Below, piece by piece: positions 1 through 5,510 of a stretch of DNA of 7,412 nucleotides (its first letter is position 1; the number at the start of each line of letters is the position of its first letter). Position numbers and translations under genes: made by a program. The notes below the pieces were generated by a model. The model was not told the origin of the DNA, made no database searches, and saw only the letters and a list, made by a program, of their open reading frames with translations. The DNA lies in the NCBI GenBank assembly GCA_028706895.1, contig JAQTVG010000041.1, positions 1 to 7,412 of the forward strand, in the 5' to 3' direction. The stretch is from Candidatus Omnitrophota bacterium (lineage in GTDB: Bacteria; Omnitrophota; Gorgyraeia; Gygaellales; Profunditerraquicolaceae).

Positions 1-70
1 GTCAAGAATATTTTACCTGGTTTATACCTGGCTACAGGGATGTGCTATATCCGGGATTTTATCAAGTAGT

Positions 71-1465
71 TTATGGGAGGCGTTTCGGGGCAGTAAAACG
101 GCCGAATAACTCATCTAAAAACTTATATGCCATTCCGATTTCTTCATCGGTAATGTAAAAGGACGGGGCCAGAGTAAAAGCGTTTTTAAAATAACCGCCG
201 ACATCCAGCACTAAACCATATTTCTTTCCTTTGTATTCCAAACCGCCCTCAAGCCCAGCCTGAAATATCTGGTCTGTTAACCGCCTATTTGGCGTAATAC
301 CGTCTTTCTCGCAAATCTCAAGACGAATAGCTAACCCTATCCCAGTAACATCTCCAATCTCTTTGTACTTCTTTTGAAGTTTTTTGAACATACTTACCAA
401 CTTCTTACCGCTGCTATTGATGCGATTAACCAATGTTTTGTCCTGAAGCAGCTTCATCACTTCCAGTCCTGCAGTAGTACCCATAGGATTGGATGAAAAT
501 GTAGAATGCGTAGACCCGGGAGGGAAAGCCGCCGGCCCGACAAGCTCTTCTTTTGCCCAGAAGCCCGATAAAGGATTCATTCCGTTAGTAAGCGATTTGC
601 CAAAAACCAGGACATCGGGCTTAATGCCAAAATGCTCAAGCCCCCAGAACCGCCCTGTCCGATAAAAACCCATTTGCATTTCATCATCAACAAGATAAAT
701 CTTAAAATAATCAAGGATCTTCTTAAGTTTCTTGAAATAATCGGGCGGCGGAATAATATAACCGCCTGTGCCCTGGATAGGTTCAATATAAAAAGCCGCA
801 AATTCGCATTCGCCGGTTTTAGTATCAACAATTGAATTGTATTCTGTTTCAAACAGCTTTTCAAATTGACTTACGCAATAATATTTGCAAGAGTCAAAAT
901 GTTTACCATAATGGCAACGGAAACAATAAGGATACGGAATGAATTGCGCTCTATTGGAAAAGTGGCCATAGGGTTTCCTGTAGCGGTAACTTGATGTGAT
1001 CTCTGAGGCACCAATGGTCCGCCCATGATAGCCTCCCTGAAAAGCAAAAAATTGCGTTTTGCCCGTTGTCTTACGGATAAGCTTAATACTATCTTCAATG
1101 GCCTGAGACCCGCCCACATTAAAATGCACCCTACCCTTAGCCTGAAAAGACTTCTGCATTTGTTTAGCCATGATGGCAGAAAGCTCAATTTTCTCCCGGT
1201 GCAAATACTGGCTGGCTAATTGCGGCAGGTGATCAAGCTGATTTCTTACTGCATCATTCACCCATTTATTCTTATAACCCAAATTTACTGCGGAATACCA
1301 CATTTGAAGATCCAGGTATGGCATACCATTATAATCGTATAAAAATGACCCCTCGCATTCAGAGAAAATTTTCGGCTCTTTCAAATAATGAGCAGTATCT
1401 CCGTAAGAACAATACTTGGACTCTTCTGCCAAAAGTCTTTTTTCTAATTTTCCCACCGTTGCCAT
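71..1465 (-). CDS. Class III PLP-dependent aminotransferase
   Basis: Fold-type I, class III aminotransferase of 464 residues, normal for the family; it should move an amino group between an amine or amino acid and a carbonyl compound in the cytosol. Visible motifs: GGSQAIED at 118-125 in the phosphate-binding position, YHGRT at 146-150 (ring-stacking Tyr146), DEMQMGFYRTG at 261-271 (Asp261 contacts the PLP nitrogen), Lys290 in FGKSLTNG as the Schiff-base lysine, and HSTFSSNP at 320-327 (Thr322 phosphate contact). The catalytic set is complete. Two oddities: a cysteine-rich insert at 178-197 (CFRC and CKYYC), reminiscent of the PYPYCYRC motif of archaeal-type class III enzymes and amino-acid racemases, and FTLAPSF at 430-436, where most relatives have an Arg (RLAPPL) that binds the substrate carboxylate. 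The start is the ATG at 1465, one base after the isomerase stop, with AAGGAG 11 nt upstream. Last gene of the three-gene operon. Family certain; substrate unknown. Confidence 0.9.
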   Translation of the reverse strand: MATVGKLEKRLLAEESKYCSYGDTAHYLKEPKIFSECEGSFLYDYNGMPYLDLQMWYSAVNLGYKNKWVNDAVRNQLDHLPQLASQYLHREKIELSAIMAKQMQKSFQAKGRVHFNVGGSQAIEDSIKLIRKTTGKTQFFAFQGGYHGRTIGASEITSSYRYRKPYGHFSNRAQFIPYPYCFRCHYGKHFDSCKYYCVSQFEKLFETEYNSIVDTKTGECEFAAFYIEPIQGTGGYIIPPPDYFKKLKKILDYFKIYLVDDEMQMGFYRTGRFWGLEHFGIKPDVLVFGKSLTNGMNPLSGFWAKEELVGPAAFPPGSTHSTFSSNPMGTTAGLEVMKLLQDKTLVNRINSSGKKLVSMFKKLQKKYKEIGDVTGIGLAIRLEICEKDGITPNRRLTDQIFQAGLEGGLEYKGKKYGLVLDVGGYFKNAFTLAPSFYITDEEIGMAYKFLDELFGRFTAPKRLP

Positions 1466-1466
1466 G

Positions 1467-2591
1467 TTACTTACCACTCCTTCCGGGAATTTTCATGCTG
1501 ATGCGAAGCACGCGGTTTTTGCTTAGCTCATCAATACCTCTAATCAAATAGTCTCCGGCATTAGCCGGGATAAGAAGCGAACTTCCTTTGTGCAAGTGCA
1601 CAAGCCACTCCTCTCTTAAAGACTCAATCTCAACTGCCCCTTCGATTCCCATTAACACCTCAAATGTTTCACGATTATTAATCTTAACCGGATAGCTGTT
1701 TAAACCAGCCCTTATACGTTCAACCTTTAAGGCGTTACGCGTTATAACAAAATCAAGCCCTTTAGTCAGCATCGTTTCCCACTTGCCCTTACACTGTTTT
1801 TTCAATGTGGCGCTCTGGTTAAATTTATAATCAATAGAAGCTAATCCTTTTTTAATATGCATGGTCCTTTGCCGGAGAAAATCAAACACGCGGTAAGTCA
1901 GGTCGCTTGATTCCGCAATTTCAACCGCAACAGAGCCCCCTGTCCAACAATGCAAAATTCCTGAAGGTATACGGAATATCTCTCCGGGAGAGACATGAAT
2001 CTTATGCAGTAAACCAAGGATATTCTCTCCTTTGTTAACAGCGGCTTCAAAATCCCTGCGGCTTACTTTGTCTTTTAAACCCATGTATAATGCGCTCTCC
2101 GCATCTTCATGCAGGTCAATGACTATAAATATTTCTTCTTTGCCCGGGTCCTCTTCACCTAATGCCTTTGCAACTTTATGCGAAGGATGCAAATGCACCG
2201 ACATATGCTGGTGCACATCAATAAACTTAACCAATATAGGAAAATCCTGCCCAAAATGTTCCACAACAGCATCTCCCAAAATCAGCCGCGCCAATTGCCT
2301 GTCCTTAAGTATATCCTTAAGGGTAAAAATTCTATTATCCGGCATTAGAATACGCGAGGAATATTTCTTATGCCCGGAAACTTCCCATGATTCGGCTGCG
2401 ACCGGCGTATCCTTGTCATAAAACATACCCTTCATAGCATAGAGATAATGCCCTCCCCACATATAGTTAGCAAAATTACCCTCTATGAATTTAATTGGAA
2501 ATTTGCTCAGAAAATCCACGTCTTTGTGGCTCAGGTTAAGATTACACGGCTGTAATCCCTGATTAACAGAATTAGTGCTTTTAATATCCAT
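1467..2591 (-). CDS. Class I mannose-6-phosphate isomerase homologue (cupin)
   Basis: A 374-residue cupin-fold protein matching the short Bacillus-type ManA group, which interconverts fructose-6-phosphate and mannose-6-phosphate with a bound metal, supplying mannose for glycans and nucleotide sugars. Family motifs in order: WGG at 45-47, ESWEVS at 67-72, LVKFID at 120-125 (Lys122), SVHLHPS at 131-137, KEEIFIVID at 151-159 (metal Glu153), PSGILHCW at 209-216 (metal His214) and TYRVFDF at 232-238 (catalytic-site Arg234). The first metal ligand, Gln in the usual SVQVHP, is His133 here, giving a three-His/one-Glu cupin site. The C-terminal third (about 270-374) is a second, degenerate cupin half. 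Start: ATG at 2591 with AAGGA 11 nt upstream; it overlaps the end of the upstream reductase gene by 11 nt, so translation is probably coupled. An in-frame start at 2672 would lie deep inside the upstream gene and add a non-family N-terminus. Isomerase family is clear; the exact sugar phosphate is inferred. Confidence 0.85.
   Translation of the reverse strand: MDIKSTNSVNQGLQPCNLNLSHKDVDFLSKFPIKFIEGNFANYMWGGHYLYAMKGMFYDKDTPVAAESWEVSGHKKYSSRILMPDNRIFTLKDILKDRQLARLILGDAVVEHFGQDFPILVKFIDVHQHMSVHLHPSHKVAKALGEEDPGKEEIFIVIDLHEDAESALYMGLKDKVSRRDFEAAVNKGENILGLLHKIHVSPGEIFRIPSGILHCWTGGSVAVEIAESSDLTYRVFDFLRQRTMHIKKGLASIDYKFNQSATLKKQCKGKWETMLTKGLDFVITRNALKVERIRAGLNSYPVKINNRETFEVLMGIEGAVEIESLREEWLVHLHKGSSLLIPANAGDYLIRGIDELSKNRVLRISMKIPGRSGK
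1477..1482 (-). promoter_or_regulatory. Ribosome binding site of the aminotransferase gene
   Basis: AAGGAG on the minus strand, inside the last codons of the isomerase gene and 11 nt before the ATG at 1465. It decides the start: a GTG at 1477 overlaps the end of this element and so has no spacing, while the ATG is in reach. Confidence 0.65.
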
Positions 2592-4014
2592 GGCTATTTT
2601 TATCCTTAGACATTTTCTGTTTAAGAAGCACAAAGCGAATCCCTTCATTAAAAAGCCTTGGGGTATCCACATTCACCATATGGGTATTAAAAGGCTTGGC
2701 TGCGGTACCGGTTTGCTTAATGCCAACAATAGGATAAGAAAAAGCGCGACCGGTCAACTCACTGCGCACAGCCGCGATTCGCTCTGCCATTTCCTGTTTG
2801 TTTAACCCTTCCGGGCCATTGGCCTGATACACCCCGGTGGCTCCGTAATCAAGGAGCTTCAATAATGTCCTGGCGGCATCTTCAAGTAAAATCGGATGCT
2901 TGATTTGAACATTATCCGCTTTTAATGGTTCAGGCATATCTAACCCTGCGATAAACTTGCTTACTGTTGTCTCTTTATCGCTTGGCCCGTTATAACCATA
3001 AAGAGCGCCCAAACGCACCACTAAGGCATTAGAAAAATTCTTTAAAGAAGCCTTCTCGCCTTCTAACTTTGTGCGCCCGTAATAATTGACCGGCCTGGCT
3101 TCTGAATACGAGCCGTAAGGCCCGGAGCTGCCGTCAAACACATACTCAGAGGATATATAAACGAACTTACAATTCTTCGTATACCGGGCAATGACAGAAA
3201 CTGCACCGGTATTTAGTAGCTGCGCCCTATCCCTTTCTTTCTCAGCTACATCTGCGTCAGGTTCACCTGCGATATAGACGACAACGTCAAAATTTGGATA
3301 CTTAGAAAAAAAATTCTTAATTTCATCTTCTGATGTAACATCTAATTTGTCAAAACCCAAAGAAGATGCTTTGCTAAAACCCGTGCCCCTGACATTCAAA
3401 TATTCCTGGCTAAAGAAATGATAGACCGCATTTCCAAACAGCGAGGTTGCGCCTATGACTAACACTGACTTATCACGCTTATTTACCTGGGGCAGTTTTT
3501 CGGAAAGGATGAATTGCAAGGAACCGGCAAGATCCGACCTTTTCTCTAATTGGCGAAACCCGCTGATTGTAGTCATGCCCAATATAAGCACAGAGGGCTT
3601 CTTTATAATATTTTGAAATAGTTTTGCTAATCGCTCATCTTTGGCAAACTCTTCTAAAGATGTAATAACCAGCAATGTTTTTTCTCTCTTGCCTTCTAAA
3701 ACACCGAGTATTTCTTCGAGGCGGGCCTCTATCTGGCCACCGCAGGACTTTATGAACTGTTTAGCGTCTAATCTAAAAACTTCTCCCGGAATCTGCCCTG
3801 GTGTATCACGGCAGAATTTATTGGCCGTTTCAACAACTATTTTATCCTCTTCCTGCCCCTGGCTCTCAACTATAAAGACAGCGTTATTGAATTCAGAAAG
3901 CAAGCTAATAGCACGGCCAACATCAGCGCCAAACACTGATGTAGCGGGTTGTGAATTGCCGGCTTCTAAACAACTGATGCCCAATTTTAAATACTGGTTT
4001 TCAGAATTAAACAT
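2581..4014 (-). CDS. Degenerate Clp-type AAA+ domain fused to RmlD-like sugar reductase
   Basis: A 477-residue two-part protein. Residues about 182-465 are an extended short-chain dehydrogenase of the RmlD (dTDP-4-dehydrorhamnose reductase) type: NAD(P)-binding GATSLFG at 188-194, YISSEYVFDG at 286-295, catalytic YxxxK as Tyr312 and Lys316 in YYGRTK, and TKLEGE at 315-320. It should reduce or epimerise a nucleotide sugar or similar ketone in the cytosol. Residues about 8-175 line up, from memory, with the first ATPase domain of ClpB/ClpC: VFGADVGRAISLLSEFNNAV (27-46) against VIGRDEEI..VIQVLSRRTKNNPV, EARLEEILGVLE (96-107) against EERLKAVLNEVE, and GMTTISGFRQLEKRSDL (146-162) against GATTLDEYRKYIEKDAAL. 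The nucleotide-handling residues are gone: Walker A is ESQGQEEDK, Walker B is LLVITSLEE, and the Arg-finger site reads GSL. It is therefore probably a non-hydrolysing scaffold or regulatory domain. No Shine-Dalgarno is seen; the start at 4014 coincides with the predicted transcription start. First gene of the operon with the isomerase and aminotransferase. Reductase part sure; Clp origin likely. Confidence 0.85.
   Translation of the reverse strand: MFNSENQYLKLGISCLEAGNSQPATSVFGADVGRAISLLSEFNNAVFIVESQGQEEDKIVVETANKFCRDTPGQIPGEVFRLDAKQFIKSCGGQIEARLEEILGVLEGKREKTLLVITSLEEFAKDERLAKLFQNIIKKPSVLILGMTTISGFRQLEKRSDLAGSLQFILSEKLPQVNKRDKSVLVIGATSLFGNAVYHFFSQEYLNVRGTGFSKASSLGFDKLDVTSEDEIKNFFSKYPNFDVVVYIAGEPDADVAEKERDRAQLLNTGAVSVIARYTKNCKFVYISSEYVFDGSSGPYGSYSEARPVNYYGRTKLEGEKASLKNFSNALVVRLGALYGYNGPSDKETTVSKFIAGLDMPEPLKADNVQIKHPILLEDAARTLLKLLDYGATGVYQANGPEGLNKQEMAERIAAVRSELTGRAFSYPIVGIKQTGTAAKPFNTHMVNVDTPRLFNEGIRFVLLKQKMSKDKNSHGY
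2603..2607 (-). promoter_or_regulatory. Ribosome binding site of the isomerase gene
   Basis: AAGGA on the minus strand, 11 nt before the ATG at 2591 and inside the last codons of the fusion gene. It supports the 374-residue product over the longer reading from 2672. Confidence 0.5.
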
Positions 4015-4045
4015 TTATTTATTATATAATAAATAAATGTTTAAT
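4006..4045. repeat. Perfect 40-bp AT-rich palindrome over a start codon
   Basis: Two 20-base arms meet without a loop between 4025 and 4026, and every one of the 20 base pairs matches; symmetry ends at 4005/4046. It contains only one G:C pair per arm. It covers the ATG of the fusion gene (4014-4012), the whole -10 box and half of the -35 box. Because the sequence is symmetric, the plus strand carries the same TATAAT and an ATG TTT AAT start at 4037. With transcription starting at 4014, RNA would contain only the end of one arm, so the symmetry would act at DNA level, for example as a dimer-binding operator. This role is inferred. Confidence 0.9.
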
Positions 4046-4048
4046 CAA
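4021..4048 (-). promoter_or_regulatory. Sigma70-type promoter giving a leaderless mRNA
   Basis: On the minus strand, TTGATT (4048-4043), a 16-nt spacer and a consensus TATAAT (4026-4021). Six bases separate the -10 box from position 4014, so the expected +1 is the A of the ATG itself. No ribosome binding site lies in the AT-only stretch before the ATG, which agrees with a leaderless transcript for the fusion/isomerase/aminotransferase operon. Confidence 0.6.
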
Positions 4049-4184
4049 ACTAATTTCTCTGCCAAAATACGGCCTCTATAGACACAGCTATTGGCAAATT
4101 TTAAGAGATATTCCTGATAAGTACACACAATCTCTCCAAGAGTTCCCAAGCGAATGGAAAAGCCATAACCGCTTCAAAAATTAA
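4037..4184 (+). pseudogene. Short broken reading frame of unknown origin
   Basis: The mirror-image ATG of the palindrome starts a plus-strand frame, MFNQTNFSAK, that stops at 4079. Removing one A from the AAAA run at 4064-4067 joins it to an open frame continuing YGLYRHSYWQ and so on to a TAA at 4182, about 48 residues in all, rich in Trp, Tyr and charged residues and ending in HNRFKN. The second part has no start codon of its own. It lies between the palindrome and the bidirectional-looking terminator at 4206. It could be the remnant of a divergent gene, a frameshifted small gene, or chance. I do not recognise the sequence. Confidence 0.25.
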
Positions 4185-4205
4185 GCAATTACGCCCAAAT
4201 AAAAC

Positions 4206-4237
4206 AAAACAAGAGGTTTACCAAAACCTCTTGTTTT
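4206..4237 (-). terminator. Intrinsic terminator after tRNA-Phe
   Basis: A perfect 14-bp stem (4206-4219 with 4224-4237) around a 4-nt loop, with core AAGAGG/CCTCTT. On the minus strand it ends in a T-rich run and starts 4 nt after the tRNA CCA end, so it closes the pssA/tRNA transcript. On the plus strand it also ends in TTTTT, so it could work in both directions and stop any rightward transcript from the broken frame at 4037-4184. Confidence 0.85.
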
Positions 4238-4241
4238 TATA

Positions 4242-4316
4242 TGGTGCCGAGGGAGGGAATCGGACCCCCCACGCCGGCCTTTTCAGGGCCGCGCTCTACC
4301 ACTGAGCTACCTCGGC
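4242..4316 (-). tRNA. tRNA-Phe (anticodon GAA)
   Basis: A 75-nt cloverleaf on the minus strand: acceptor GCCGAGG/CCTCGGC, D stem GCTC/GAGC with loop AGTGGTA, anticodon stem CGGCC/GGCCG with loop CTGAAAA (anticodon GAA), variable loop GCGTG, T arm GGGGG-TCCGATT-CCCTC, discriminator A and an encoded CCA. It begins 11 nt after the pssA stop and ends 4 nt before the terminator, so it is probably cut from the tail of the pssA transcript. Odd points: the T loop reads TCCGATT, giving C where U55 is nearly universal, and position 48 is G, so the Levitt pair would be G15-G48 instead of G15-C48. One T-stem pair is G-T. Confidence 0.93.
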
Positions 4317-4327
4317 TATATCTTAAG

Positions 4328-5032
4328 CTAATGACCGCTATTTAACCTTTTTACCACAAAAGGAGAAAAAAGCAAGTAGATTAAAAAAAGCGTGAAGATA
4401 AAAACGCCTGCCTTCTTAAGAATAGCATCCAGAATCAATAATGCGACCAGGAGCAAAACCGTCACGGTCGTCTTCTCTCCAAATAACCGCTTTAAACCAT
4501 CCAGGTTTAAATACCTTACGCGCGAAACCATTAAAAACGCAAGCAATAAAACCAGAAGCAGGAATATCGTAGGGACATACTCGGGCAATACATAAACATC
4601 ATTGCCTTTCCTGAATATCAGTATAAAGGAAGCTAATACGCCGCCGCTTACCGTAGTCGGCAAACCATAAAAATAATTGGATAATTTCTCTTTAGGGGTA
4701 ATGTTGTATTTAGCCAGGCGCATTACGCTGGAAAATAAATAGATAAATAAAGCCAGCGTAGCCCAGAAATGAAACGCCTTATAAATAAAAATATACCCTA
4801 ATAAAGAAGGGGCGACGCCAAAACAAACAACATCAGCTAAAGAATCCAATTCTTTCCCGAATTGATTAGGCACGGGGTTTTTCCTGGCAACCTGCCCGTC
4901 TAATCCGTCAAAAATAACCGATAAAATTATTGCCCACGAAGCAAATGTAAAATGGCCCTCCATGGAGAATATTATTGAAACAAAACCGAAAACAAGGCTC
5001 AACACTGTAATAGAATTAGCTAAAAGATTCAT
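4328..5032 (-). CDS. pssA: Phosphatidylserine synthase (CDP-diacylglycerol--serine O-phosphatidyltransferase)
   Basis: A 234-residue integral membrane enzyme of the CDP-alcohol phosphatidyltransferase family, making phosphatidylserine from CDP-diacylglycerol and serine, the precursor of phosphatidylethanolamine. The complete signature is at 42-67: Asp42, Asp45-Gly46, Ala49-Arg50, then Gly59, Asp63 and Asp67, the metal and CDP-binding residues. Several hydrophobic spans follow (roughly 75-105, 130-145, 152-170, 190-228), ending in a basic tail. Length and the N-terminal NSITVLSLVFGF start fit the short membrane type of PssA; a phosphatidylglycerophosphate or inositol phosphate synthase is less likely from the start pattern. 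The start ATG at 5032 overlaps the lipoprotein stop (ATGA) and has GGAG 8 nt upstream (5044-5041). No phosphatidylserine decarboxylase gene is next to it here. Confident in family, fairly confident in the serine substrate. Confidence 0.9.
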   Translation of the reverse strand: MNLLANSITVLSLVFGFVSIIFSMEGHFTFASWAIILSVIFDGLDGQVARKNPVPNQFGKELDSLADVVCFGVAPSLLGYIFIYKAFHFWATLALFIYLFSSVMRLAKYNITPKEKLSNYFYGLPTTVSGGVLASFILIFRKGNDVYVLPEYVPTIFLLLVLLLAFLMVSRVRYLNLDGLKRLFGEKTTVTVLLLVALLILDAILKKAGVFIFTLFLIYLLFSPFVVKRLNSGH

Positions 5033-5409
5033 TTTGCCTGCTCCATAATTTTTACAAATATATCCTGTGCTAAATTCATATTAGGGAAATGATATTTGCG
5101 CGCCTGGACCCTTAGTCTTGTGGTGGCTTCGGTAACCCTGATCAGCCTGATATATACCTTACTTGACTCCGCCGTTAATTCAATATAACCTTTTGTCCTG
5201 TCCTCAAATTTTATCTGGCCGCGTATCCTGCTTACAGTTAAGGCCGCATTCCACAGGCTGTCATAGCTTCTGTCTGTTTCCCCCTGCACGGTATCTTTGC
5301 TTATCGCATAACCGCCTACAGCCCCGACAGCACCCCCTATTATTAAAGGCGCGCATCCCGAAATGCCGATAAAAATAAGAGGCATTAAAAACAATACCAT
5401 CTTTTTCAT
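5029..5409 (-). CDS. DUF3568-like lipoprotein
   Basis: A 126-residue predicted lipoprotein. The signal peptide is MKK followed by a hydrophobic core and the lipobox ISGC, so cleavage would leave lipidated Cys19. Next comes a Gly-rich hydrophobic stretch (21-36, with GGAVGAVGGYA), then a small globular domain with SYDSLWNAALTV at 48-59, the pattern of DUF3568 proteins, followed by alternating strands with FEDRTKGYIEL and a helical C-terminus. No enzymatic motif is visible; these proteins sit in the envelope and their role is unknown. The Gly-rich segment could insert in or lie against a membrane. Start supported by AAGGA 6 nt before the ATG (5420-5416). The ATG overlaps the stop of the small membrane peptide and its own stop overlaps the pssA start, so it is firmly embedded in an envelope operon. 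The family call is by pattern from memory. Confidence 0.8.
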   Translation of the reverse strand: MKKMVLFLMPLIFIGISGCAPLIIGGAVGAVGGYAISKDTVQGETDRSYDSLWNAALTVSRIRGQIKFEDRTKGYIELTAESSKVYIRLIRVTEATTRLRVQARKYHFPNMNLAQDIFVKIMEQAK

Positions 5410-5510
5410 TTTAATTCCTTCTTTGAGAATACTTTTATAAAACAGGCAGATGCCAACCCCAGGATTAATCCCCAGGAAAGGATAAGAAATATATAGCCGC
5501 CGATTTTCAT
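5406..5510 (-). CDS. 34-residue membrane peptide, probable small subunit of the symporter
   Basis: A tiny gene that fills the gap between symporter and lipoprotein exactly. Its ATG (5510-5508) overlaps the symporter TGA (5509-5507), and its TGA (5408-5406) overlaps the lipoprotein ATG (5409-5407). It encodes 34 residues: MKIGG, one hydrophobic span (about 6-25, YIFLILSWGLILGLASACFI) and a basic tail KVFSKKELK, so the N-terminus would be outside and the tail in the cytosol. Size, single span, the WG in the membrane segment and position directly after an NSS transporter fit the MetS-type small subunits (methionine/alanine importer small subunit family), which are needed for transport in some actinobacterial systems. 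No strong ribosome binding site is seen; translation is probably coupled to the symporter. Reality as a gene is well supported by the two overlaps; the subunit role is inferred. Confidence 0.75.
   Translation of the reverse strand: MKIGGYIFLILSWGLILGLASACFIKVFSKKELK

Noticed and set aside
14..31. Direct repeat TACCTGG at 14-20 and 25-31
   Set aside because: Seven bases, two copies only, no supporting context; expected by chance.
1..70. Plus-strand open frames, e.g. one ending at TAG 67-69, as the tail of a convergent gene
   Set aside because: All three plus frames are open over this short stretch, so none can be chosen; no recognisable residues.
1466..1477. GTG start of the aminotransferase at 1477
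   Set aside because: It overlaps the Shine-Dalgarno itself; the ATG at 1465 is properly spaced.
1467..2672. Longer 401-residue version of the isomerase
   Set aside because: The extra N-terminus would overlap the fusion gene by 92 nt and is unlike the family; ATG at 2591 has a ribosome binding site.
3641..4036. 131-codon open frame on the plus strand
   Set aside because: It lies antisense within the fusion gene, has no ribosome binding site and no family motif; a shadow of the real frame.
4206..4316. tRNA-Phe 3' end as an attachment site of an integrated element
   Set aside because: No integrase, no repeated tRNA 3' end elsewhere in the window, and the flanking genes look like ordinary operons.
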